DNA of 40,257 nucleotides. It comes from a bacterium (GTDB taxonomy: Bacteria; Planctomycetota; Planctomycetia; Planctomycetales; Planctomycetaceae). A model generated the notes under the pieces. It was not told the origin of the DNA, ran no database searches, and saw only the letters and a list, made by a program, of their open reading frames with translations. How positions within the stretch are numbered: the stretch's first letter is position 1; the number at the start of each line of letters is the position of its first letter. The translations under genes were made by a program, and so were the position numbers. This document shows positions 1-15,000 of the stretch, one piece after another. The stretch is from positions 1 through 40,257 of the forward strand of contig WGMU01000132.1 of the NCBI GenBank assembly GCA_016124895.1. Direction: 5' to 3'.

Positions 1-1
1 G

Positions 2-3000
2 GTCACAACGCTCACCGCCGCGGCCGGCATCGGCAACGGCAACGCGCTCGACACGACGATCACCGCGCTCGACGCGTCCACGACCTCCGCTGGGAACATT
101 GACGTCGCCGAAACGGACTCGATCAATCTGCTGGCCGTCAATACGAACAACGGCTCGATCACCGTCACCGCCGGAGGCCAGCTCATCGCCACCAGCGTCG
201 ACTCGTCCAGCACGAACAGCGACGCCAACGACATCCACCTCACGACGACCAGCGGCGACATCAGTGTCGATACGATCAACACCGGTTCGGCTGGCGACGT
301 CACGCTCGGCAGCGCCGGAGCCATCAGCGATCTCAACGCCGCGGGGAATAACGTCACCGCGGACGAACTGGCGATCACGGCGCAGAATGATGTCGGATCG
401 GCAGCCGACCCGCTCAATACGACAGTCGCCAACGTCGAAGTCTCGTCAACGTCTGGCGGTGTCTTCCTGACGGAATCCAGTAGCCTGACGATCGGCGGAG
501 CATCGTCCGGTCTGACGGGAATTTCGGCCAGCGGCGATGTCGCGGTCACCGTGACGACGGGTTCGCTGACCGTCGACGAAGCTCTTGCCAGCGGCGGCGC
601 GGCCACGCTGACGGTCGCCGACAGCGCGACGATCAATGCCGCCGTGCAGGCGACCGGCGCTCTGACGATTTCGGCCGGCAGTGACGGTATCGGTGGTCTG
701 CTGCAGAACTCCGGCGGCACGCTGACCACCACTGGAGCCGGTTCCGACATTCAGCTCACCGCAGGCACGTCTGGTGGGAACATCTCGCTCGCTGATAACG
801 TCGCCTCGGCGAACAACATCCTCATCACCGTGTTCGCTGGTTCAACGGTCTCGCAGTCCGCCGGGCTGATCTCCGGCGACGTGCTGACGATCGATGTGAC
901 TGGAAACGGTGCCGTCATGCAGAGCGGCGGCGCGATCACCGCAGACCTTGAACTGACGGGCGCCGCCGATGTGACGCTCGATTCGGCCGGCAACGACTTC
1001 GGCACGATCGCCGCCATGCTCAGTTCCGGGCAGATTCTGCTGACTGACCTCAACGACGTGACCGTCGGGACGGTCGGCGCGACGGCCGGCATCGTCGCCG
1101 GCGGGAGCGATGTCCGGATCAATTCGGGCGGCACGATCACCGTCGACAATGCGGTTTCGACCGCTCCCGGCAGCGGTGGCACGCTGAGCATCTCGGGCAG
1201 CGTCACGATCAACGCGGCGCTCAACGCCGCTGGCGGCAACATCACGCTCAACGGGGACAACGCCGGCGACAATGACGATCTGGTCATCAACTCGGACGTG
1301 ACCGTCAGCGGCGGCCTCGATCTGTCCGTCTCGCGCGACATTATTGTGAACGCGCTGCTGCAGACCACGGGCGCCGGTTCGGACATCACGCTCACCGCCG
1401 ACAGCGACAACACCGGCGGCGGCGGCATTCGCGTCACCACGACCGGTCAAGTCAACTCCAGCGACGCAGTCATGATCACCGGGTCGGACCTGTTCATCAC
1501 AGGCGATTCAGAACCTGCCGCCTTCGACAGTGTCGAGGTTCAGAGCGACGCGGCGCCGCAGATCCTCGCCGGCGGTTCGATCCTCATTCAGTCCGGTCCC
1601 GGCGACGTGAACGATTCGCGGATTGACATCAACGGCGCCGTCCAGACGACCGGCAGCGGCGCGACGGTCACGATCACCGCCAACGGCGACCTCAACTTCG
1701 GAGCCAATGGCGATGTGTCCGGCGTCAGCGGCACGGTCAGGCTGACGGCCGATGCCAACAGCGATGCCTCCGGCACCGGCGGTGCCCTGTTCATGGCCGA
1801 CGGTGCGATCATCAACGCCGGCAGCGGACTGATCGACCTCGACGCGGACGCCAACGTGACACTCGGAGCCCTCACCACAACCACCGAGATTCAGGTCACC
1901 TCCGGCAATGGAGCGATCATCGACGGCGGCGACAGCGACACGGATCTGACTGCGGCGACCGCGGCACTCCGGGCCTTCACGGGCATTGGCGACGAAGCCG
2001 CCGGAGCGGAACTCGACACGCAACTGACAACGCTGGCCGCAGTGACAGACTCCGGCGACATCTTTGTCACGAACTCCGGAGCGCTGACGATCAGCACGGT
2101 CAACGGCCTCAGCGGCGTGACCATCAGCGACCTTGCGCCCAACGACAACTCGGGCAATGATCACATTCAGATCACAGCGTCGAGCCCTCTGACAGTCAGC
2201 CAGGCCATCCTTAACGCCGACGGCGGAAACATCACGCTCACATCGACGAACAACGGCGGCGCCGACGATGACTTCACGATTTCCGCTGATGTCACAGCAA
2301 CGGGTGGCAACGGGTCGATTGACCTCAACGCCGGCACGGACCTCATCGTCAATAACGCCGCAACGATCTCGACCGTCGGCAGCGGAGCTATCACCGGCGA
2401 CGCCACACGGCAGATCGCGCTCAGCGGCGGCGCCACCGTGCGGTCCGTTGCCGGAGCACTCAGCCTGAGCGCCAACGCCAGCGGAGCATCCGGCGAGTTT
2501 ACTGGCATTTCGATCGACGCATCGACCGTCACTACGACCAGCGGCGCGCTGACTCTGACCGGGACCGGCGGCGATACGGACACGCTGCCGGCTGTCGCCA
2601 ACCACGGGATCACTCTGTCGAACGGCTCCGTCGTTTCATCAACCGGCACCGGCGCTGCGGTCGGCAGCGTCGTTCTCAACGGAACGGCCGGAGCGGGCGC
2701 AGACGCTGCCGGCGTTCTCATCACTGATGCGAGTACAACGGTCACGACAATCGACGGTGAGATTCAAATCAGCGGCGACGGCGCGAGCAGCAACGTCGGT
2801 GTTCAACTGACAGCAAACGCAGCCGTTACGTCGATCGGAACCGGAGCGAACAGCGGCGGCATCACGCTGAATGGAACCGGCGGCACGGACACGACGACTC
2901 CAGGCACTGGAGTGCTGATCGACGGCGACGGACGAATTATGGCGATCGACGGCGACGTCTCAGTCACCGGAACGGGCGGAGCCGGCAGCGGCGACGGCGT

Positions 3001-6000
3001 CTTCTTCGATACCAACGTCGGCAATAACGCCGTCGCCATACAGATCACCGGCGACGGCAACATGCAGCTCGACGGGCGGCAGCCGGCGGCCGGCAGCGGT
3101 GTCGTCATCGATGCCGAACTCGTCAGCGCGACGGGCACAGTAACCGTGCTCTCGGCGGACGACCTAGTGTTCAACGCGAACGGGCTGATCGACTCGACAT
3201 CGGGCGCGGTCATCCTGTCCGCAGATACTCTCGCTGGATCCAACGGCGGCGAACTGCTGATGCTCGACGGAGCTCTCGTCGACGCCGGCACGGGAAACAT
3301 CGACATCGACGCAGACGGCGATGTCACACTGGGCGGGCTGCTCACAACAACTGCAGTCACCATCACTTCAGACAGCGGCTCGATTCTCGACGGAGGAGAC
3401 ACGCATACCGACATCGCCGCGACGTCCGTCGTTATGACTGCCGCAGCCGATATCGGTCAGTCGGCCGGAACAGGTAACGGCCCGCTCGAAACTGCCGTGA
3501 CCAGTCTCGAAGCGACCGCTGGAACGGGTGGCAGTGGCAGTCTCGCAGTCGCAAACACCGGCGACCTGACGATCGGCGGAATTGGAGCGATGGTGGGAGC
3601 CACATCCGTTGGCAACCTGACCATCACCACCATCGGAAATCTGACGGCAGACGAAACTGTCGATTCCAACGGCGGCAATCTGACGCTGACAGCAACGCTG
3701 AGCGCTGGCATCAACGCGGGCATCGAGTCAAACAACGGCGTCCTGACAATCACGGCAGACGCGGCCGGTGCCGGCAACAGCGCGACGCTGACAATCGCCA
3801 ACACCGCCCTCGTTGACGCGGGCAGTGGTCTCGTCGATCTCGACGCCAACGGCGACGTCACGCTCGGCGGCGTCCTGACCACCACCGAAGTTCAGATCAC
3901 GTCGGCCGCCGGAGCGATCGTCGACGGCGGCGACACGCTCACGGATATCGCAGCCTCGACGATGGCTCTGCGAGCAGCCACCGGAATCGGCAGCGGCGGT
4001 AACGCGCTCGACACCGCAGTCACGACACTCGCCTTTGTGAACTCAGCGTCGGGTAACATTGCCATTGCCAACAGCGGAGCCCTGACAATCGACGACGTCA
4101 ACGGGCTTACGGCGTCAAGCAACAGTGGAACAGGCACAACGACGCTGTCGGCGACGAGCCTGATTACGTTCTCGCACGACACCACCAGCGGCGGCACGCT
4201 GACGGCGCAGGCGCTCGAATCGGCAGCAAGCGACTTCGACAATATCACCGTCGACGCGGGTGTCACAGTCGAATCCAGCAGCGGCGACGTCATCTTCGAA
4301 GCCGGTGACCGGATCGTGCTCGCGAGCGGCTCGATGGTCCGCGCGAGTGCCGCGTCAGGCGGAAACATCACACTCGATTCCGGCGTCGGAGATATCGACG
4401 GCGACGGCCAAATGACGCTCGACGGAACGATCTCCGCGTCGACCGCTGACGGCGTCATCACACTCGATCTCAACAACCAGAATGGCGCTACGCAGGCGGC
4501 GAGCGGCACGATCACCAGCAACCAGCTCGCACTGCTCAGCGGCGGATCGTCCGGGTCATTCGACCTCGGCTCCAGCTCCACGAACGACGTCGACATTCTC
4601 ACCGCCGACGCCAACTCGACGATCACCTACCGAGACGCCGACGCGCTGACGATCGGCACCGTCGGCACGACGGTCGGTATCGGAACCTCGGACGACAGCG
4701 TCACGCTGCAGACCGGCGACGCGGTCACGATTGACGATGATATCGGGATCGGCGCCGGCACGCTGACACTCAACGTCGCCGCCAACGGGGTCTCGCAGAA
4801 TGCCGGCGACACGATTACCGCGATGAACCTTGAACTGCTCGGCAGTGGCGACTTCGTTCTCTCCGACTCCGGCAACAACGTCGCGACACTGGCGGCCGAT
4901 CTGAGCCCCGGTACAGTCGACTACGCGGACGCGGACGACGTCCAAATCGGCACCGTCAACGCAACGGTCGGCATTCAGACTGGCGACGGCAGCGCGGGCG
5001 GCGGCGTCACCATCAACGCCACCAATGGCCGGATCACCGTCAGCAACGTGATCAGTACGATTCCAGGTACCGGCGGCGGGATCAGTCTCTCAGGGGCAGT
5101 TACGCTCAATGATACGTTGACTGACGGCGCGGGCATGATCACGCTCAACGGGCGTGACGCAGGCGACGACCTGCTGATCAACAGCGGCATCACCGCCAGC
5201 GGTTCGCTCGACCTGTCGGCGTCGCGCGACATCATCGTCAGCGCGACGGTGCAGACGACCGGAGCTGGCTCGAACATCACGCTCACCGCCGACAGTGACC
5301 TCGATGGCAGCGGCGGTGTGCAGGTCACGGCAACCGGCCAGGTCAGTTCAGCGAACGACGCAATGCTGACGGGCTCGGACCTGTTCGCCGATGCGAGCGG
5401 CATCGATGCCGTCCAGATCGACTCGGACACAACCAACGCCCAGGTGTTCGCCGCGGGCAGCATCACACTCGGCCCCGGCACGGCCGCCCCGGCGAACTCG
5501 GACACCGAGATCAACGGCCTGGTCCAGTCCACCGGAGCCGGTACGACGATCGCCATCGCCGCGAACCAGGACGTGCTGTTCGGTGCGGACGGCGACGTCA
5601 CGCGGTCGGACGCCGGAGCAACCGGTCTGATCAGCGTGCTCGCCGACCAGTTCGACGGGACGAATACCGGTGGTGTGATTACACAGGCCGATGGCTCCAT
5701 CATCGACGGCGGCGGCTCAACGATCGCATTGACGGCGGATGGTGATGTGATGCTCGCGGTGCTGACAACGGCCGGCGAAGTTGACGTCACGTCGACCAGT
5801 GGAGCGATCGTCGACGGCCTGACGTCCAGCGAAAACGCAAATATCACAGCCTCGGCCGCGGCACTTCGAGCGGCAACCGGCATTGGCAGCGGACCCGGAG
5901 ACGCGGACATCGACACGTCGGTCGCAACGCTCGCGGCGAGCAACTCGACGTCCGGCGACGTGCAGATTGACAACACTGTCGGCGGGACGCTGACGATCGG

Positions 6001-9000
6001 CATAGTCAACGGGCTCAGCGGCGTGATGAACGACGGCGGCTCGGTCGTGATCACGAATGCCGGTGCGGTCAGCGTCAGCAAAAACGTCGCGGCCGATCAG
6101 AACGTCACGCTGAATGCGACGGACTCGGCTTCGGCGGGAGACGACATCGCGATCAGCAGCGGCATCAGTGTGACGGCGACGAACGGCAGCCTGACGGTCA
6201 GTGCCGGGGACAGTATCAGTGCGGCGGCGAACGCGGCGCTCTCGGCCGGCGGCGCGGTGACCCTGACGGCCGATGCCGGCTCAGTCGATCCGCTCGGAGC
6301 GATCACACTGACGGATACGTCGAGCGTTTCCTCGACCGGCGGCGGCACGATTGCGCTGAGTGCGACCGGCGATGTCGCCCTCAGCTCAGTCTCGACCAGC
6401 GGGGCCGTCACCATCGGCTCAGCCACTGGCTCGATCCTCGACAACGGCGACGACGCGGCGGACGTCGTGGCGGCAACGGCCGTCCTCACCGCGGCGGTCA
6501 TGATCGGCCAGTCATCTGGCAACGGGAACGAGTCTCTCGAAACACAACTTGCGAACCTGGAAGCCGCGGCGGCCGGCGGCGGCTTGTTCCTCGACAACCA
6601 GGGCAACCTGACCATTGGCGGCATCAGCGGCACGGTCGGTCTGTCGACGACGGACGATCTCAATGTCTCGACCGTCGGCAGCCTGACGCTCAGCGAAGGC
6701 GTCGTCTCGAACGGCGGCAACATCCGCCTGTCGGCGACGACCGACATCCTTGTCAACGCAAGTGTTGTGTCGGACGGCGGCGACATCGTGCTCAACGCGG
6801 ACAGCGACCAGCCGATGTCTGCCGGTGGCGGCATCGTCGTCACGGCAAGCGTTGACTCGACCGGTACGACGGACGGCAACATCACGCTCGGCGGCGGCAC
6901 TGACCCGGCATCCAGCGCCGCGATTGGCACCGCGACCACGGTCAACGGCGTGCGTATCGACGGCGGCACGCTGACGTCCGGCGCGGGAAATCTCTCCATT
7001 AACGGCGCGTCGGCGCTCGGTAACGGCATCGCGGTCACATCGGACTCGCTGCTGAAGACCACGACCGGCAGCCTCACGCTGCAGGGCACCAGTTCGTTCG
7101 CGACCGGTGACGGCATCGTCATCTCCGAAGCCGCCTCGTCGATCACGTCGGTCGACGGTGCGATCTCGCTGACCGGTAGCGCGTCGACCGGCGAGAACGG
7201 CATCGATCTGCTGGCTGGTTCAATCACGGCAACAGGCAGCGGCACGATTCTGCTGACCGGTGACGGCAACGCAGCCGGTGGCTCGGCCGGCGTCGAGATC
7301 AGTTCGACGATCGCGACAAACAGCGGCTCGTTGACGGTACAGAGCGTCGACGACGACATCCTGCTGCAGGCCGATGCACTGCTGCAGTCGACGACCGGCA
7401 CGGTGACGCTGACGGCTGACACTGCGGGCGGGAACTCCGGCGCGATGACGATGCTCGACGGTTCTGCAATCAATGCCGGCAATGGACTGGTGGACCTCGA
7501 CGCCGACGGCGACATCCGGCTGACCTCCGTGACGACGACCACTGAAGTGCAGGCGACGTCGTCCACTGGCGGAATCTTCGACAACGACGTCGCGGTCGAC
7601 GATGCCGACATCACGGCGGCGCGGGTTGCTCTGCGTGCGGCGGCGGGGATCGGCGACGATGGCAACGCGCTTGAGACTGTTTCGGACTCGACAGTCGGCA
7701 GTCTGACGCTTGCCGCGCTGACGGACTCGGGCGACATCAACCTCGTGAATACCGGCGCCCTGATCGTCGGCACGGTCGACAACCTTAAGGGAGTCACGAT
7801 TTCCGACCTGTCGGGAACGATCGACTCCGGCAACGACAACATCACGCTCGTAGCTGCCAGTCCGCTATCGGTCAACGACAACATCACCAACAGCGACGGC
7901 GGGAATATCGCGCTGACGGCGAACGATTCGGCCAGCGCCGGCGATGACCTGACCGTCGCGACGGGCGTTTCGATCGCGGCCGACGGCGGAGACGGCAGCA
8001 TCATGCTGCGCGCCGGTGACGACGTTCTGCTGAACGGGACTGCCGCCGTCTCGGCTGCGGGTGCCGGAGCAATCGCAATCACGGCGGACACCAGTTCGGT
8101 CGACGTGGGCGGAGCGATCACGATGGCGAACGACGCGACCGTCGCTTCGGTCAGCGGCACACTGACGCTGTCGGCCACGGATGACGTCACACTTGGCGGT
8201 CTGAGCACTGGCAATGCGACCGCGGCGGCCGTCGCGATTACGTCGACCAGCGGAGCGATCCTTGACGGCGGCGACGCGAACGTCGACATCAACGCCAACG
8301 TCGCCGGCGCCATGACGACGCTGACCGCCGCGACCGGCATCGGCAACGGCAACGCGCTCGACACGACGGTCACTGCGCTCGACGCGTCCACGACCTCCGC
8401 TGGGAACATTGACGTCGACGAAACGGACTCGATCAACCTGCTCGCCGTCGATACGAACAACGGCTCGATTACGGTCACCGCCGGAGGCCAGCTCACCGCC
8501 ACCAGCGTCGACTCGTCCAGCACGAACAGCGACGCCAACGACATCCACCTCACCAGTACCGGAGCCGGCATCCAGGCGGTCTCGATCAACGCCGGAACAG
8601 ACGGCGATGTCATGCTTGACGCACAGGGCGGAGCAATCACTCAGGACGGGATCGCCGACAATGACGACGTGATGGCTGACGTTCTGACGGCGACGGCGGC
8701 CGGATCGATCGACCTCGACACGACGATCGCCACCGCCGATCTGAGTACGTCGGCAGCCGGTGGGATCATGCTCGACGAATTCGACGCGGTCGACCTGTCC
8801 GATGTCGACACGGCCAATGGGTCGATCATGGTGACGGCGGGCGGTCTGATCACGGCCACGGATGTTGCCTCACTGACGGACGCAGATCCGAATGACATTT
8901 CGCTCACCAGTACCGGCGCCGGAATTCAGGTTGTCTTGATCGACGCCGGTTCGCAGGGTGACGTCACGCTCGATGCACGCGGTGGAATCATTTCGCAGGA

Positions 9001-12000
9001 CGGTGTGGCCGACTTCGACGACGTCATCGCGGACGTGCTGACCGCCGACGCGGCCGGATCGATTGACTTCGACACAACGATCGCGACAGCGAATCTCAGT
9101 ACCTCAGCGGCCGGCGGCATCATGCTCGACGAGTTCGATGCGATCGACCTGTTCGACGTCGATGCGGCCGATGGTTCGATCGCTGTCACGGCGGGTGGTC
9201 AGATCACGGCGACGGACGTTGCCTCGCTGACTGACTCCGATGCCAACGACATTTTGCTGGCCAGCTCCGGAGCCGGCATTCAGGCAATCCGGATCAACGC
9301 CGGATCGCTTGGCGACGTCACACTCGACGCACAGGGGGGAGCAATCTCGCAGGACGGAGCGGCTGACAACGATGATGTCATCGCGGACCTGCTGATCGCC
9401 GACGCAGCCGGCTCGATCGACCTCGATACGACGGTCGCGACGGCCAATGTGACGACGTCAATGGCCGGCGACATCACGCTCAACGAATTCGACTCCATCG
9501 ACCTGCTCAACGTCGACACCGCGAACGGGGCCATCACGGTGATGGCTGGTGGCCAGATCACGGCGACCGATGTTGCATCTCTGTTCGACGCCGATGCGAA
9601 CGACATCTCACTGACGAGTTCCGGTGCCGGCATCCAGGCACTTCTGATCAACGCCGGGTCGCTCGGCGACGTCGTGCTTAACGCTCAGGGCGGAGCCATC
9701 TCACAGGACGGAACTGCCGACAACGACGACGTGATTGCTGACGTCCTGACGGCCGACGCCGCCGGCTCGATTGACCTCGACACGACGGTCTCGACGGCGA
9801 ATCTCAGTACGTCGGCAGCCGGCAGCATCATGCTCAACGAATTCGACGCGATCGACCTGCTCGACGTCGACACGGCCAACGGCGCGATCACAGTGACCGC
9901 GGGCGGTCAGATCACAGCAACGAACGTTGCCTCGCTGACCGACTCCGATGCGAATGATATTTCGCTGACGAGTTTCGGCGCGGGCCTCCAGGCCGTTCTG
10001 ATCAACGCGGGTGCGGCTGGCGACGTCACGCTCGACGCTCGCGGCGGAGCGATCACGCAGGACGGAGCCGCCGACAGCGACGACGTCATCGCGGACGTTC
10101 TGACGGCCGACGCGGCCGGGGCAATCGACCTGGACACGACGATCGCGACAGCCAATCTGAGCACATCAGCCGCCGGCAGCATCACGCTCGACGAGTTCGA
10201 CGCGGTTGACTTGTTCGATGTCGATACGGCCGACGGCGCGATCACCGTCACAGCGGGCGGTCAGATCACAGCAACGAACGTTGCCTCGCTGACCGACTCC
10301 GATGCGAACGACATTTCGCTGACGAGTTTCGGCGGCGGCATTCAGGCAGTGGCCATCAATGCGGGCAGTTCCGGCGATGTGATGCTTGACGCGCAGGGCG
10401 GAGCCATCACGAACGACGGGACGGCGGCTGTCGACATTGTGGCGGACGACCTGACGGCGGACGCGGCCGGTTCCATCACGCTCGACACGACGATCGCCAC
10501 CGCGAACTTCAGCACGACTTCGGCTGGCGACATCGCGCTCAACGAGACCGACGCAATCGACCTGCTCAATGTCGACACAGCGAACGGGTCGATCACCGTC
10601 ACGGCGGGCGGGCAGATCACGGCGACGGACGTTGCCTCGCTGACCGACTCCGATGCCAACGACATTTCGCTGACGAGTGCCGGCGCCGGCATTCAGGCGG
10701 TGCTGATCAACGCAGGTTCGGCGGGCGACGTCACGCTCGACGCGCAGGGCGGAGCAATCACCAGCGACGTGCCAGGCGACAATGACGACGTGATCGCCGA
10801 TGTTCTGACTGCTGACGCGGCCGGTTCGATTGAACTTGATACGACAATCACGGCCGCTGATCTGACGGCGTCGCAGGCGGGAGCTATCCTGATCAGTGAG
10901 TTCGACGGTCTGGAACTGCTCAACGTCGACACGACAGACGGTGAGATCACGGTCGCGGCGAACGGCCAGATCGTTGCGACAGCCGTTGCCAGCGGCGACG
11001 CGGACAGCAGCGGTGGCGAGAACGTCTCGCTGACCACATCGGCAGGCGGCATCGTCGCGACCTCGGTCACGTCGACAGACGCTGCGATGCTGACAGCCGA
11101 TGCGGGCGACATTCTCGTTGGGCTGATCACCGCCCCGAACACCGTGCAGATCAGCGCGGTGACTGGAGCGATCGACGACGCATCCGCGGACACGGTCACC
11201 GACATCATGGCGGACACGGTCGATCTCGACGCCGCGGCCGGTATCGGGCAGACCTCCGCGCTGGAACTTTCCGCAGCGGCAATCACTGCCGACAACTCCG
11301 GAGCTGCGAACATCGACATCGACAACCAGTCGGCCACGGCGGTCGTCGTCAACTCACTGACGACGGTCGGTGGCGACATCCACTTCGATCAGACCGGGGC
11401 AGGTAGTCTGTCGTTCCCCGGCACGGTGACCAGCGGCACGGCGGGGGTCGATGGCGGCGACATTCTGCTGACGTCGGTCGGTGAACTGACGATCGAAGCG
11501 GCTGCGAATATCAGTTCGGCGGACGGCTCAGGTGGAGCCCTCGAGGTCAGCGGCGCGCGACTCTTCAGTCTGCCTTCGACCGTCGGCGCTGGCGACATCC
11601 GGATTATCGGCGGTTCGCTCGATACGGTTGTTGCGGGCAGCGTTTCGACGACGGCGTCCGTCACGCTGTCGGCACTGCGTGACGTGCTGATCGGTGGCGT
11701 CGTTCAGGCGACCGGTTCGACCTCAGATATCACTGTCAACGCAGACACAGACAATGACGGCATCGGCGGCGTTCAGATTCAGGGCAACGGCGGACTTGTT
11801 GCCGGTAACGATATCACTGTCGCAGGCTCTGACGTCTTTGCGACTTCCGGGGTTACCGACAGTATTGATCTGCAGGCGGGTTCTGTTGCGGCGAAAACGA
11901 CAGCCGGCGGCGACGTTCTGCTGACGTCACGGCCCAGCGCGCCGGGCGATTCAAACATCGTCATTGGTGGAACGGCGACGGCGGGTGGCGATCTGACCGT

Positions 12001-15000
12001 CGACGCAAACAGCAACATCACGCTCTTCAGTGACGTTTCGGCCGGCGGGGATGTTCTGCTGCGTGATCCCGTTGTCCTGTCCGGTGATGTGACCGCAACG
12101 GCGACGAACTTCACGGTGAATGGCACGCTCGACGATGACGGCAACACCGGGACGGGTTCGAACCTGACGGTCAACGCGTCGGGCATCACGCTGTTCAACG
12201 GCCCGGTCGGATCGACTCGCCCGATTGACAGCCTGACGACGGACGCCGCCGGCACGACAACGCTCAACGGCAGCATCACTGTCAGCGGCGACATCACGCT
12301 CAACGATGCCGTCACGCTGATTGACGACTCGACGCTCAACGCGACGAACGTCACGTTCGGTTCAACACTCGACGACGACGGCAACGCGGCGACCGGATCA
12401 AACTTCGCCGTCAACGCCAGCGGCACGACACGCTTCGCGGCTCCAATTGGCGACCTGGCGGCGCTCGAAAGTGTGACCACCGACGCGCCCGGCACGACGG
12501 AACTCAGTTCCATCGTCAACGTCACGACCGGGACAATCACGTTCAACGATGCCGTGCTGCTTACTGAAAGTATTCAGGTCAACGCTGGCGCAGGCGGCGC
12601 GATCGCGTTCAACTCGACGATCGATTCGAAGACGGGCGAGCACAACGGCATCACGATTTCCGGCGGTGACGTTTCGTTTGACGGCGATATCGGCAACGGC
12701 ACCAACGGCGATCAGACCATCGGCGGCTTCGACGTCACGACAGCTCAAAGCATCACGTTCGGTGTGACCGGCGGACTGAGCACCGTCCGGGCCGACGACG
12801 CGATCAATCTCGGCAGCGGGAGCCCGATCGCCAACAGAGTGACGTTCGACGGCGCGGCTCTCTCAGTGACGACAACCGGCGACGACATCCGAATCGACGG
12901 TCCAATCACGCTGGCCGGAGCGTCGACAACGCTGTCGACGGGCTCTGCCTCGGCCGGAAACATCACGTTCACGAATAACGCGTCGATCGACAGCAGCGTT
13001 GGCGAGATGAACGACCTGACCCTGACTGCCGGGACGGGATCGGTCTTCTTCAACGAAGACATCGGTGGCAGCGTCGCGATCGGGATGCTGGACGTCACGC
13101 GAGCCGATGGCGGCGTCACGTTCGGCCAGGCGGACACGGAGATGCCCGACGGCACCGGCCCGATCGATCTCATCAACGCGTTCAGCGGCATTAACATTGG
13201 CAGCGCAATCGTGATCACCGGCGGCATCGTGCTCAACCCGTCCGGGACCACGCTGATGGTCGTTTCGTCGGGCGGCAACATTCGATTCAACGGCGACGTC
13301 GACTTCCAGGCAACCGATGTCGCGATCGACTCCGGAGCTACGACCGGTGGTGATATTGTCTTCGAAAACGGACTCACACCTCAGGGCAACGGAAGTACCG
13401 ACCTCACGCTGACGACCGGCGGTGGTGACGTGCTCGTCCGCGGCAACCTGGGCACTGTGGTCAACAGCTTCAACGACGTACTGGTCGCACTCGCGCACGA
13501 CGTCACGATCGACGGCGACGTGGCAGCCTCAAGCTTCACCCAGAACGCGGGCACGGGCACGACCTCGTTTGGCGGTGCGGTCACAACAAGCGATACCGCG
13601 ACAGCCGGGATCGACATCACCACGAATTCCATTCTGTTCGGCGGAGCGGTCACAACGACCGGTGACGGCCGCGTTGTGCTCAACAATCAGGGTGGCCTGC
13701 TGCAGTTCGGTGATGGCGCGGCGTTCGACCTGAACGGATCGTTGACGCAGATCGGAACTGGCGACGTTGTCGTCAACGCAAGTGTGTCGACAACGAACGA
13801 CGAAATTCGCTTTGCCTCATCCGTTGATCCGACAGCGGATATCAACGCGGCGGCTTCAATCACGCTCCGCGACGACGTCGTGCTCAACACGAACGGCACG
13901 GCGACAATCCGGCTGCGGACGGAAGGCGATATCGCGATCAGCCGACTGGTGACCGGCGGGCTGGTTTCTCTGCAGTCCGATCAGGGAGGCATTGTTGACG
14001 TCGACTTCCTGGCCGATCTCGACGGAATCGACGATGTTGACATCGTCGCTCCGAGGATCGCTTTGCGGGCAGCGGCCGGAATCGGCGATGACGGGAACGC
14101 GAACTTCGACCCGGCCCTCGCTCCCGACGCGGCCAACATGCCGACTGCAACGGCACCGATGATTCAGACGGCGGCGATCGATACGCAGACGATTCTCGTT
14201 GCGGGACGCAACAACGGCAGTGGCGACATTCAGTTGTCGAACTCGACCGGCAGCCTGCTGACGATCGGGACAGTCGATGGTCTGTCGGGCGTCAGCAACG
14301 ATGGCGACGATAACTCGCTGATCTGGATCACGAATGGCAGCCCGATTCAGGTCGGGGCAATCGGCACGCCAGGTGTTGCGGCCAGCGATCAGGAGGGCGT
14401 TTTCAATCGCTCGGGCGGCAGCGTCATTCTGACGGCGATCAATGGTCCGGGCAGCGGCGACAACGTCGACCTGCGGGCTCCGGTCGAAGCCAGCGAGGGG
14501 CGTGGCAGCATTCTGATCAACGCTGGCGATGACATCATCAGCCGGTCGCACCTGATCACGGCGCTCGATCCGACGCTGAGCATCAATACTGGCAGTGCGG
14601 CAACAGACATCGCGGACCGCTACGGCAATGTCGACCTCAACGCGGGCGGTTCGCTGACCGTGATGGATGATCCGTCGACGCCGTACGAGATTCAGACAGG
14701 GACACTCTTCGGCGCAGGCACAACGCCAGGCGACTTCTCCTCGGCCGACGACGTGCAGGTTGACCGCGACGTTCTGATCGACTCGGCCGGCCATCAGATT
14801 CCGAACCGGCAGATCCGCTACACCGCCGCAAAGAACGCCGACGGGACGACGCAACTGACACTCGCCAACGGTGTCTTCCTGGCGACGAATATCGGCCAGA
14901 TCGACGCGGCTGCGAGCAGTTCGCCCGACGTACCGCAGGTGCTGGCTCCGGCAACCGGAACGTTCCTGCTGCCGAACTCCGGTGTCATTTCGGATCCGAC

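Noticed and set aside
6097-8640. 847-codon minus-strand open frame inside the giant gene
   Set aside because: It is one of many long antisense frames produced by the repetitive, stop-poor codon use of the plus-strand gene. It has Ser/Val/Pro-rich low-complexity sequence and no domain.
8414-11100. Regular repeats considered as a CRISPR array
   Set aside because: Units are 354 bp, contiguous, in frame and protein-coding. There are no short repeats with unique spacers.
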